Part shown: positions 1-6,789 of the stretch, piece after piece | Layout of the letters: every line of letters begins with the position of its first letter | Position numbering within the stretch: position 1 is the first letter of the stretch | Assembly (NCBI GenBank): GCA_038207745.1 | Contig: JBBQZL010000068.1 | Location: 1-12,202, forward strand | From: JBBQZL01 sp038207745 | GTDB taxonomy: Bacteria; Actinomycetota; Thermoleophilia; Solirubrobacterales; 70-9 | Direction of reading: 5' to 3' | DNA: 12,202 nt | The notes under the pieces: generated by a model | Databases searched by the model: none | What the model saw: only the letters and a program-made list of their open reading frames with translations | What the model was told of the DNA's origin: nothing | Position numbers and translations under genes: made by a program

Positions 1-29
1 GAAGAGATCTCTGAACAAAAGGAGGCAGG

Positions 30-428
30 ATGAGCATTCGCAGGATCAGCAGGTCAGTCGCCCCATCCATTGCAGTCATCGCATTCGCAGCAGCCCTTGT
101 GCTGCCCGCGGCAGCTGCAGCCAAATCGAGCGCCCTGACCTGCAACGGAAGCACGGCCAAGGTGACCAGGCTCCGGGCCGTCGGCACCACGTGCCCGAAA
201 GCCGTGGCCGTCGCCAGGGCATTCGGAAAACGAGGGTCCTCGGGATGCATCCAGATGAAGGGTGCAAAGCAGATAGACCGATGCAGGGTGAGGAAATACA
301 ACTGCGTCGGCCACTGGAAGATCGTCACCAACCCCAGCGACCCGAAGCACCGGTACGTCCGGTACAACACCTCGTGCACGAACGCCAAGAAGAAGGTCAG
401 CTTCAACCTCGTCACCCGCGCAAGCTAG
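30..428 (+). CDS. small secreted six-cysteine protein, function unknown
   Basis: I do not recognise a named family. The 132-residue product starts with a basic n-region (MSIRRISRS), a hydrophobic Ala/Val/Leu core and an AAA-K boundary, so a signal peptide probably ends near Ala31. The mature part is about 101 residues, strongly basic, with six cysteines (C38, C55, C73, C85, C92, C116), an even number compatible with three disulfides after export. The spacing TCPKAVAVARAF...DRCRVRKYNCVGH...YNTSC...VSFNL resembles small secreted proteins that I recall as common in Thermoleophilia; that resemblance is from memory, not a search. The ATG at 30 has a strong Shine-Dalgarno, GGAGG at 21-25 with 4 bases before the start. 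Transcription runs toward the tmRNA terminator. An extracellular or wall-associated role is inferred from the signal peptide alone. Confidence 0.8.
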   Translation: MSIRRISRSVAPSIAVIAFAAALVLPAAAAAKSSALTCNGSTAKVTRLRAVGTTCPKAVAVARAFGKRGSSGCIQMKGAKQIDRCRVRKYNCVGHWKIVTNPSDPKHRYVRYNTSCTNAKKKVSFNLVTRAS

Positions 429-670
429 GCCGTCCCGACCCTCTTCGTTGCAAGTTCGCGCCAGCCCGGGCTGAAGTTGTTGGTTGGGGCTGGCACAGCC
501 GCACCGGGAGGAGGGTTCCGCCCTGCATTGGGTTCGGCATGCGCACTCACGTCAGGAAGCGGACGCTTGCCGGGGAAGCGATAGACGCCAGGGTCCCGGG
601 TTGACGTCGCATGCCGACGCCAATCCGGGACGATGAGATTGCGCGTGAGTCCCGCGGCGTTGGGCATGCC
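429..670. other. intergenic stretch with palindromes, no gene seen
   Basis: No convincing gene was found here; the open frames have no ribosome site and no recognisable protein. It contains a 12-base perfect palindrome at 462-473 (CAGCCCGGGCTG). A possible hairpin pairs CCAGCCC (461-467) with GGGCTGG (487-493) just after the secreted-protein gene and may act as its terminator, though no T-run follows. A nested hairpin has outer arms 593-599 and 625-631 and inner arms 605-609 and 615-619. None is clearly assignable. Confidence 0.4.
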
Positions 671-712
671 AAAACCGCAGTTCCTGCGCTGCTATGCGCG
701 GTTCTGCGGTTT
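671..712 (-). terminator. probable intrinsic terminator of ssrA
   Basis: On the minus strand the 3' flank of tmRNA forms a hairpin with the 9-base arms AAACCGCAG and CTGCGGTTT (plus-strand 704-712 and 672-680). An inner GCGC/GCGC pairing (686-689 with 696-699) is also possible. The distal arm ends in TTTT on the minus strand. The position, 12 bases beyond the mature tmRNA end, fits termination of the tmRNA precursor. The T-run is short and partly inside the stem, so efficiency is uncertain. Confidence 0.6.
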
Positions 713-723
713 GGCCTTGGTGA

Positions 724-1083
724 TGGAGACGGTGGGAATCGAACCCACGTCCGCGGACGCGTAACGCCCGGCGTCTACAGGTATAGCCGGATCTTTGATC
801 TCGCTTCCCGGGGTCCGACCCGGCGGGCACTACGAGAAGCACAGCCCTCTTGAATGTCCTCGTTTGAACGGGGCGATCCAAACGAGTAAGCCCGTTTCTG
901 AAGCCGGTGCTCCGCCCCACGGGCCGAGGGAGGGCCGACTCTCATCGCTTAGGTATCAGCTAAGCGGCGAGGGCGAACTCATGGTCCGCACGTATGGTTT
1001 TGTGCCGGGGTTTAACGAGGCCTCCGACAACCTCGACCTGCAACCGAACGCACGAACCGACCACGTCGAAGCCTGTCGTCCCC
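724..1083 (-). ncRNA. ssrA: transfer-messenger RNA (tmRNA), one-piece
   Basis: tmRNA rescues stalled ribosomes with SmpB: it acts first as a tRNA-Ala-like molecule, then as a short mRNA that adds a degradation tag. The two ends pair as a 7-bp acceptor stem, GGGGACG (1083-1077) with CGTCTCC (731-725), followed by discriminator A at 724. The terminal CCA is not encoded (next bases TCA), so it must be added. The T-arm GTGGGTTCGATTCCCAC is at 732-748, and the 5' end carries the family-typical GACAGGCTTCGACG. The tag frame is 989-960: GCG GAC CAT GAG TTC GCC CTC GCC GCT TAG, giving ADHEFALAA. The TACGT before the resume codon matches the TAGTC (E. coli) and TAAGC (M. tuberculosis) contexts, and ALAA is the usual ending. 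The tag stop lies in a perfect 7-bp hairpin (946-966). The length of 360 is typical. Pseudoknots were not verified. Confidence 0.96.
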
Positions 1084-1234
1084 GTGCGCTACATCCCTGA
1101 TTGTAGTGGGTTGGGAAGCGCGGGCCGCGGGTATTGTTGGCAAATCGGCAGAAGCTGGAGAATCCAGCGCATGCCGTTGTACCGTTCCCAACCCGCAGCG
1201 AGCTCTGGCTCAGGCTGCCCGAGGAGTATGGACC
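1084..1234. promoter_or_regulatory. divergent promoter region between ssrA and the phosphoesterase
   Basis: This 151-base gap must hold the start signals for tmRNA (leftward) and the phosphoesterase (rightward). A TACAAT matching a -10 box lies on the minus strand at 1105-1100, 16 bases before the mature tmRNA 5' end. That would suit a precursor trimmed at its 5' end, but I see no good -35 at 16-18 bases. A perfect 6-bp hairpin with a GAA loop (1154-1168, GCTGGA/TCCAGC) may lie in the phosphoesterase leader. Individual sites are low confidence. Confidence 0.35.
1221..1226 (+). promoter_or_regulatory. Shine-Dalgarno that sets a TTG start
   Basis: GAGGAG lies 8 bases before TTG at 1235. It places the start directly before the conserved beta strand MRVLAFSDLH and rules out the longer open frame that begins at 1106, whose first 43 residues show no family resemblance. 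Confidence 0.75.
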
Positions 1235-1831
1235 TTGAGAGTTCTCGCCTTCAGTGATCTGCACTGCAATCTCGATCAGGCCGCCGTGCTGACCGAGAAG
1301 TCCACGGAAGCGGATGTCGTGATCGGCGCAGGTGACTTCGCCAATGTGCACGAGGGTCTGAACGAGACGATCGAGGCGCTTTCCGGAATCGAGCGCCCGA
1401 GCATTCTTGTCCCGGGAAACAACGAGACTCTCGATGCGCTCAACGCCGCGGTCCGCGCATGGCCCGCCGCCGCGGTCCTTCACGGAGACGGGACCGAGAT
1501 CGACGGTGTCCCCTTCTTCGGCCTCGGTGGTGGCATCCCGATCACGCCATGGGACTGGAGTTTCGACCTCGACGAGTCGCTGGCCACCGAGATGCTCGCG
1601 AGCTGCCCCGCCGACGCGGTTCTGGTGCTTCACTCACCCCCCAAGGGGCACTGCGACGGCATCAACAATGGCCACTCATTTGGAAGCCAGGCCCTGCTCG
1701 AGGCGATCGAGCTACATCAGCCGAGGCTCGCCGTCTGTGGCCACATCCACGAGGCCTGGGGTGAGCGAAGCAGGGTAGGGCCGACACCGATCGCCAATCT
1801 CGGCCCCGAGGGTGTCTTCTTCGATCTATGA
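1235..1831 (+). CDS. calcineurin-like metallophosphoesterase
   Basis: A 198-residue cytosolic protein with the full metal-binding motif set of the calcineurin-like phosphoesterase superfamily: SDLH at 7-10 (Asp8, His10), GAGD ending at Asp34, PGNNE at 60-64 (Asn62/63), LHSPP with His133, and CGHIH at 168-172 (His170, His172). These residues usually hold two divalent metals that activate water to attack a phosphoester. The compact length and the ending NLGPEGVFF resemble small single-domain YfcE/MPE-like enzymes. The substrate cannot be told from sequence; phosphodiesters or nucleotides are typical for the group. The start is TTG with a good Shine-Dalgarno. It is divergent from ssrA and converges on the HhH gene with 44 bases between the stops, so it is probably transcribed alone. 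Confidence 0.93.
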   Translation: MRVLAFSDLHCNLDQAAVLTEKSTEADVVIGAGDFANVHEGLNETIEALSGIERPSILVPGNNETLDALNAAVRAWPAAAVLHGDGTEIDGVPFFGLGGGIPITPWDWSFDLDESLATEMLASCPADAVLVLHSPPKGHCDGINNGHSFGSQALLEAIELHQPRLAVCGHIHEAWGERSRVGPTPIANLGPEGVFFDL

Positions 1832-1844
1832 CCCACGGGTGCGA

Positions 1845-1868
1845 CTCCGGCCGTCGACAAAGCCGGAG
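1845..1868. terminator. hairpin between convergent genes, possible bidirectional terminator
   Basis: CTCCGGC (1845-1851) pairs perfectly with GCCGGAG (1862-1868) around a 10-base loop, in the 44-base gap between the phosphoesterase stop and the HhH gene stop. No T-run follows on either strand. It may be a tail-less hairpin terminator of the kind common in high-GC genomes, or simply a stabilising 3' structure. Confidence 0.45.
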
Positions 1869-1875
1869 CGCGGGA

Positions 1876-4449
1876 TCAGACGCTGACGCGCTGCTTGAAG
1901 GTCTCGAGGAAGTCCGGCGGGAAGCCGGGCACCCGATCGAGATCGTCGACGGCCTTGTAGCCGCCAAGCCGCTCGCGGTAGGCGAGGACACGTGTTGCCT
2001 GGGTGACCGAGAGGTCGTGGCCACGAAGCTGTTCAAATGTCGCGGTGTTGATGTTCAGGGTTGCGGAGGGGGCAGCGGACAGGGCTGGTGAGGTTTCCTC
2101 TGCCGGTGGCACGGTCGGAACCGGAGGACTGGCGGCCGGGAAGGCTTCCACGTCAGCTGCCGGCATCGGGGGAACCGGTGCGCTCTCAACAGGCTTCGGT
2201 ACCTCGGGCTCGGCGACCGGCAGATCGAAGGGCTCGGCGACCACCGGCGGTCCGGCAATCGGACCCGGGTCGGGCGCGGGTGGCGCAGGCGGCGCGGACT
2301 CGGTCGATCCGGTTGCCGGTGACGGTGACGGCTCAGGCGCAGCTTCCGGTGCGCGGCTGGCGACCGGCATTCCCACGGCCTCGACTGCGATCCGTTCGGC
2401 TTCGGCAGCGCGTTGCTCAGCCGCGGCGGCCCGCTCCTCTGCGCGCCTGACGCTTTCAAGCACCTCCTGGAGGCGCTGATCGCGCTCGGCTTCCTCTGCC
2501 TTGAGCCGGGCAAGCCGTTCCGCCGACTCTGCCCTGGACTCTGCCTGCTGCACTCGCTGCTCGATCTGGACCAGATGCTCCTGTGCCTCGGCTAGCTGGC
2601 TCTCGCGAGCCTCCCTCTCGGTTTCAAGCATTCGTTCTGCGGCGGCGACCCCGGAGGTGATTTGTGCGGCCATCGGAGGCTTTGATAGAGCCGCGGTGGC
2701 CTCAGATGCCGGCTCGGCGATGACGGCTTCGGAAACCGGGAGCACCGGCGCCTGCTCGACCGGTGCGGTTCCGGCGGCCGGGATGTCAGGCTCCGCGGCC
2801 CTCTCCTCCTCGGCGCGCCTTGATTTCTCTGCGGCGCGGATCCGGCGCTCGGCCTGCTCGCGGATCCTCTGCTCCTCGCGGCGGATCTGTTCGACCTTGT
2901 CCTGGATCACGCTGTCGGGAACAATTGGAGTGGCGGGTGACTCCGGCGCCAGTGATACATCTGGGGGGACTGGCGCCTCTGGAATGGCTGGTGGCTCAGG
3001 AGTGGCTGGTGGCGCTTCCGCCTCGGGCATTGTTCCGGCCGACGGCATCTCCGGGGTCGCGGCGGTCGACTCAACAACCGGCTCCTGGCTGGACCATGAC
3101 GATCCCGCCTGGGACGCACCGGCAGCGGCAAGTCCGGCAGCGGCCGCACCAGCTGCGGGAACTGTGCCGCCAGCTGAGATCGGATTGACCTCGGTTGCCT
3201 GTTCAGACGCCGGCGGAGCCGGGACCGGCGTTCCACTCTGTTCGATGAACTTCTGAAGCTTCTCGCTGTCGGAGCCGGCGCGTGAGTTCAACTTGTCAAT
3301 CCGCTTCTGCTCGCGCTTCAGCTTCTTCCGCTCGCGACGAGAGAGACCGCCGGCCGCTGCGCGGGGCGCGAAAGGCTCGGTGCCCGGCACCGCCGGAGCC
3401 GAGGCCGACGCAACGGGTTCGCCAGCGGGCATCGCCGCAGGCACAGCGGCTGCCGGTGGAGACGGTGGCGGCGGAACGACTCCGGACTTGCGTGCGGTCT
3501 TGATTCGCTCGCGCTCTTCCTTGCGGCGCTGGGCCTCCGCCGCGCGCTCGGCCCGGAGCCGCTCGCGGTCGGCGCGGCGTTCATCCTGCTTGCGCTTCCG
3601 CTCACTGCGCTTGTCGGTCGGCATGGAAGCGGTTGGTGGTGCGAGAGGTACCGGCGCGCCTGTCGGACTCGACGGCGGTCCCTGTGCCTCGATTGCTGCG
3701 GATACGCGTGATGTCGCATCGTCCGGGGGTGCGACATCGGGCGTTTCGGCCTTTGGCGTCACATCGGGCGCTTCGATCTTTGGCGTCACATCGGGTATTG
3801 GAGTGGGTACCTCCACCTCCTGCGTGGCGTCCGGCATCGGCTTGGGAGTCTCGGGGGCCGGCATCTCCGAGGCCCTGGCAGTTTCGGCGGCCGCAGGAGT
3901 TCCGGGTCGGGGCGGCGTCTCGTCGTCCGGCTTGCCCGCCCACGGCGCACTTGCGCCGGGGGCACCCGGCATTGGCCGAGGGGGCAGGCGTCCACCGGAT
4001 TTGATCACTCCGGGTCCGGGCGAAGCCGGGTCGACGTCCATGCCCGCCGACGCCAGCCCTGATGCTCCGGCTGCAGCGGTCGCAGCGGTCGCAGTCTCGG
4101 CGGCGGCCGGCTGCGAAGGCGGTGCTCCTGCGTCCGTCTGGGAATCGGTGGCCGATCGGGCCTTGCCGAGCGGTCCTCCGCTGCCCTTCTTTGCCTTCTC
4201 GTGCTTCGCCTCCTTTGCCGCGGCGAGATCGTCCTCCCGGGCCCTTCTGATGATCAGGAAGAGGATCAGCAGCAGAATCACTCCGCCGACCAGGAACTCG
4301 ACATTGTTGCTGAGAAAGTCGGATACGCCTTCTGTCCGGACCTCGGACGGTGGCGACTTGACAGCCCCGAATGCCGGGGTCACGATCAGCGCGCCAAACA
4401 GTGCGGCGAGGCTGGGAACGCAGAAGATCTTGCCATCTCGATTTCGCAT
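1876..4449 (-). CDS. membrane-anchored disordered protein with C-terminal ComEA-like HhH domain
   Basis: An 857-residue protein of unknown role. An N-terminal signal-like segment (1-29, ending AFGA) is followed by one membrane helix (about 49-67) and RRAR, so by the positive-inside rule the rest should be cytoplasmic. The next ~730 residues are mostly Pro/Ala/Glu-rich and probably disordered. They are broken by charged, coiled-coil-like blocks at about 280-322, 370-403, 516-553 and 602-693. Residues 798-857 form a helix-hairpin-helix unit: LNINTATFEQL, then AYRERLGGY, then LDRVPGF. HhH units of this type bind DNA non-specifically in ComEA, but ComEA acts outside the membrane. The start is set at ATG 4449 because AAGGA lies 9 bases upstream; GTG 4467 would add six residues and lose that spacing. 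It lies 97 bases after smpB, so co-transcription is possible. A long antisense frame of 457 residues is a shadow of its GC-rich composition. Confidence 0.85.
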   Translation of the reverse strand: MRNRDGKIFCVPSLAALFGALIVTPAFGAVKSPPSEVRTEGVSDFLSNNVEFLVGGVILLLILFLIIRRAREDDLAAAKEAKHEKAKKGSGGPLGKARSATDSQTDAGAPPSQPAAAETATAATAAAGASGLASAGMDVDPASPGPGVIKSGGRLPPRPMPGAPGASAPWAGKPDDETPPRPGTPAAAETARASEMPAPETPKPMPDATQEVEVPTPIPDVTPKIEAPDVTPKAETPDVAPPDDATSRVSAAIEAQGPPSSPTGAPVPLAPPTASMPTDKRSERKRKQDERRADRERLRAERAAEAQRRKEERERIKTARKSGVVPPPPSPPAAAVPAAMPAGEPVASASAPAVPGTEPFAPRAAAGGLSRRERKKLKREQKRIDKLNSRAGSDSEKLQKFIEQSGTPVPAPPASEQATEVNPISAGGTVPAAGAAAAGLAAAGASQAGSSWSSQEPVVESTAATPEMPSAGTMPEAEAPPATPEPPAIPEAPVPPDVSLAPESPATPIVPDSVIQDKVEQIRREEQRIREQAERRIRAAEKSRRAEEERAAEPDIPAAGTAPVEQAPVLPVSEAVIAEPASEATAALSKPPMAAQITSGVAAAERMLETEREARESQLAEAQEHLVQIEQRVQQAESRAESAERLARLKAEEAERDQRLQEVLESVRRAEERAAAAEQRAAEAERIAVEAVGMPVASRAPEAAPEPSPSPATGSTESAPPAPPAPDPGPIAGPPVVAEPFDLPVAEPEVPKPVESAPVPPMPAADVEAFPAASPPVPTVPPAEETSPALSAAPSATLNINTATFEQLRGHDLSVTQATRVLAYRERLGGYKAVDDLDRVPGFPPDFLETFKQRVSV
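3734..3797 (-). repeat. 27-base in-frame tandem repeat coding for a 9-residue unit
   Basis: ACATCGG recurs at 3734, 3761 and 3788, exactly 27 bases apart. On the minus strand this encodes DVTPKIEAP, DVTPKAETP and then DVAPPDD (protein residues about 220-244). The first two units are nearly identical at base level, suggesting recent slippage duplication within the disordered linker. Confidence 0.75.
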
Positions 4450-4518
4450 CACCCCAGATCCTTGCACGAGATGCGCATTGCCAACAAGCTCAATCGACAG
4501 GATGCAGCAAATTTCGCG

Positions 4519-4545
4519 GGTTTCCAGCCCTTTCAGGGCTAAACC
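4519..4545 (-). terminator. strong hairpin directly after the smpB stop
   Basis: Read on the minus strand immediately after the smpB TGA: GGTTT, AGCCCT, loop GAA, AGGGCT, a two-base bulge GG, then AAACC. That is 11 pairs with one small bulge. No T-run follows. It could end most transcripts after smpB, protect the 3' end, or lower read-through into the HhH gene. Confidence 0.5.
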
Positions 4546-5031
4546 TCACCGCATCCGCTCGCGCATTTCGCGCTCGACATCGCGCTTGACATCGCGGTCG
4601 GCGATCTCCCTGCGGCGATCCCGCCCGTCCTTGCCCTTGGAAAGCGCCAGCTCAACCTTTGCATGACGACCCTTGAAGTAGACCCGGGTGGGAATCAGGG
4701 TCAGGCCCCGCTGGGCCATCTTGCCGACCAGGCGCTCGATCTCAGCCCTGTGCATGAGCAGCTTGCGGGGACGTTCGGGCTCGTGGTTCTGGCTACTCGC
4801 CGGCGCGTAGGGCGGGATGTGAAAGTTCCGCAGCCAAACCTCCCCTTTCTCGATCGCCGCATAGGCGTCCGAGAGCTGGGCCTTGCCGCTCCGAAGCGCC
4901 TTGACCTCGGTTCCGGTCAGGGCGATTCCAGCCTCGGTCTTCTCGAGAAACTCGAACCGGTGCGCCGCGCGGCGATTGGTGGCGACATCGCCAGATGCAG
5001 CCCCTCGCTTCTTCTTGCCCTTCTTGCTCAC
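4546..5031 (-). CDS. smpB: SsrA-binding protein SmpB
   Basis: SmpB binds the tRNA-like part of tmRNA and brings it to stalled ribosomes in the cytosol. The 161-residue length is normal. Family landmarks are clear: NRRAAHRFEFLEKTEAGI (19-36), LTGTEVKALRSGKAQLSDAY (38-57, the oligonucleotide-binding core), HIPPY, PERPRKLLMH (86-95) and LIPTRVYFKGRHAKVELAL (111-129). The C-terminal tail KGKDGRDRRREIADRDVKR matches the basic helix that occupies the empty mRNA channel. The start is GTG at 5031 with AGGGG 6 bases upstream; that site overlaps the stop of rnr, and the two genes are 9 bases apart. Its RNA partner ssrA lies about 3.5 kb further along the same strand. Confidence 0.97.
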   Translation of the reverse strand: MSKKGKKKRGAASGDVATNRRAAHRFEFLEKTEAGIALTGTEVKALRSGKAQLSDAYAAIEKGEVWLRNFHIPPYAPASSQNHEPERPRKLLMHRAEIERLVGKMAQRGLTLIPTRVYFKGRHAKVELALSKGKDGRDRRREIADRDVKRDVEREMRERMR

Positions 5032-5040
5032 CGCGTACCC

Positions 5041-6789
5041 CTATCCGTCTGCCGGTTCCAGCGTCACCCTGCCACGAATCGGCTCGACGCGCCCGACCGT
5101 GACCTTGATCGGATCACCGAACCCGACCCGACGGCCCGTCTTTGCGCCGATCAACGCCGTCTGGACCTCGTTGAGCTCGAATCGCTCGCCGCGAAGTTGC
5201 CGGGCCGGGACAAGACCCTCGTAGACATCGCCGAGGTCCCCGGCAAACTCGACAAAGGCTCCAGCGCCGATGACGCCGGAGACCTCGCCTTCGAACTCCC
5301 GATCGTGTCCACCCTCATAGAGCTCTCGCTCGAGCAGGAAGGCCGAGCAGACGTCGTCGGCGGTGCGCTCGATCTTTGACGCCTCCCGCTCACGCTCGGA
5401 ACAGTGGACCGCCGCATCGGCAACCTGGGCCCGGCTCGGGGCCTCCTCGCCCTCCCCCATCGCCGCAAGCAAGGCCCTGTGGGCGATCAGATCCGCATAG
5501 CGCCGGATCGGCGATGTGAAATGACAGTAGGCCGGGCTGGCAAGCCCCGCGTGGCCCAGATTCCTATCGCTGTATTGGGCCTGCTTGAGGGACCTGAGAA
5601 TCAGCGAGGTGTAGGCGCTGCGCCCATGCCCGCGACGCTTCGCCTCGTCAACGAGCATCCGGCTTGCCGATGCGGCCAGCCGCGTAGCCTCGCTCGGGCC
5701 AAATGGTTTCGGGAGCGGCGGGGTCGGAAGATCCAGCGAGGCAAGCTGTTCGACAAGCTGCTCGATTCGCTGCGGATCCGGCTGCTCATGGACCCTGTAG
5801 ATCATCGGTGAGCGACGCTTCTCCATCACCTCGGCCACCTGCTCATTGGTGAGGATCATCAATCGCTCGATCAGCCGATGGGCCTCGGTCTGGGGAACGC
5901 CCTTGGCGGAGATCACGTATCCGTCCGGGTCGAACACGAACTCCGGCTCTCTCGAATCGACCTCGAGCGCCGTCTCGCCCCGGACCGAGCCGAGGTTTTC
6001 TGCAAGCTCACGGGCTGTCGCAACCTGCTCCCGCACCGCTGACGGTGCCTCCGCCCTGCCGGCGAAGATCTCATCGAGCTGGTCATAGTCGAGACGCGCA
6101 TCGGACCGGATCAGGCTTCGGTAGAACTGGACCCTGCCGACCCGGCCGTCGCCCGAGAGCTCGATCTCGGTGGTCACGGCGAGTCGTTCAACCCCTGGGG
6201 CGAGACTGCAGGCGCCATCGCTGAGGCCGCGGGGCAGCATCGGCTCCACCGTGCCCGGGACATAGGTGCTGTTGGCCCGCTCGGCTGCCTCGAGATCAAG
6301 CCCTGAACCAGGCTTCACGTGTGCGGCGACATCCGCAATGTGAACCCAGAGCTGATAGCCGTCGCCACGACGATCCACTGAAACCGCGTCATCGAAATCA
6401 CGCGCCGTGGCGGGATCGACGGTGAAGGTTGTCAGCTCTGTGAGGTCACGACGCGACCCCGGCGAGCGGCTGACCGCGTTGGAAACCTCATTGGCCACCG
6501 CCTCGATCTTCTGGCGAAAGCCCCGATGCGAACGCTCCCAGAGCAGCGCGCTGACCACGTCACGGGGCTTGTCGGGGCTTCCGAGCCCCCTCAGCAGCCT
6601 GATCTGCCCTGGCGTGAAATCGACGAGCACGAGGTTGCCCTCCTGCTTTCTGGCCTCTCTTCCCAGGGCGACCTGGCGCCCAGGCTCAAAGAGCGGCTCG
6701 GCAAAGATCAATCGCCCCTTGCGCTGCACGATCGCCACATGGGGGCGACGTGTGGCCGGGGCTCCCCGGCCTCCTCGAGTCGCACTCAC
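5041..6789 (-). CDS. rnr: RNase R/RNase II family 3'-5' exoribonuclease, short form
   Basis: A hydrolytic 3'-5' exoribonuclease that degrades structured RNA; in the RNase R group it also removes nonstop mRNA during trans-translation. The RNB domain spans about residues 118-440. Its metal site is TVDPATARDFDDAVS (123-137; Asp125, Asp131, Asp133, Asp134), and the conserved FTSPIRRYADL is at 424-434. An S1 RNA-binding domain covers about 498-578. At 582 residues it is well below E. coli RNase R (about 813): the N-terminal helix-turn-helix and much of the cold-shock region are missing, and the protein stops right after S1 without a Lys-rich tail. RNase II is an alternative name, but the neighbouring smpB and ssrA favour RNase R. 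GTG 6789 overlaps the ctp stop by four bases (GTGA), so translation is probably coupled. The Shine-Dalgarno is weak, consistent with coupling. Confidence 0.93.
   Translation of the reverse strand: MSATRGGRGAPATRRPHVAIVQRKGRLIFAEPLFEPGRQVALGREARKQEGNLVLVDFTPGQIRLLRGLGSPDKPRDVVSALLWERSHRGFRQKIEAVANEVSNAVSRSPGSRRDLTELTTFTVDPATARDFDDAVSVDRRGDGYQLWVHIADVAAHVKPGSGLDLEAAERANSTYVPGTVEPMLPRGLSDGACSLAPGVERLAVTTEIELSGDGRVGRVQFYRSLIRSDARLDYDQLDEIFAGRAEAPSAVREQVATARELAENLGSVRGETALEVDSREPEFVFDPDGYVISAKGVPQTEAHRLIERLMILTNEQVAEVMEKRRSPMIYRVHEQPDPQRIEQLVEQLASLDLPTPPLPKPFGPSEATRLAASASRMLVDEAKRRGHGRSAYTSLILRSLKQAQYSDRNLGHAGLASPAYCHFTSPIRRYADLIAHRALLAAMGEGEEAPSRAQVADAAVHCSEREREASKIERTADDVCSAFLLERELYEGGHDREFEGEVSGVIGAGAFVEFAGDLGDVYEGLVPARQLRGERFELNEVQTALIGAKTGRRVGFGDPIKVTVGRVEPIRGRVTLEPADG

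Noticed and set aside
3..12. Ten-base palindrome AGAGATCTCT at the window edge
   Set aside because: It is short and isolated, with too little context to call an operator.
725..760. A tRNA gene suggested by the T-arm and acceptor sequence near 725-748
   Set aside because: There is no anticodon arm at the right distance; the partner acceptor strand lies at 1077-1083, so this is the tRNA-like end of tmRNA.
552..920. Minus-strand open frame of 122 residues over the tmRNA 3' half
   Set aside because: The sequence is explained by the tmRNA acceptor, T-arm and structured body; the apparent protein is incidental.
1106..1234. N-terminal extension of the phosphoesterase frame back to 1106
   Set aside because: It has no family similarity or ribosome site, whereas TTG 1235 has GAGGAG 8 bases upstream and begins exactly at the first conserved strand.
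956..1633. Minus-strand open frame of 225 residues opposite the phosphoesterase and running into ssrA
   Set aside because: It overlaps the 5' half of tmRNA and the metal-site codons of the phosphoesterase, and its sequence matches no family I know.
2501..3256. Plus-strand open frame of 251 residues opposite the HhH gene
   Set aside because: The composition mirrors the Ala/Pro/Glu-rich minus-strand protein, and there is no domain or ribosome site.
3293..4666. Long plus-strand open frame of 457 residues opposite the HhH gene and the 3' end of smpB
   Set aside because: It is an antisense shadow: Ser/Gly/Ala-rich low complexity, no ribosome site, and it crosses two genes whose minus-strand products have recognisable domains.
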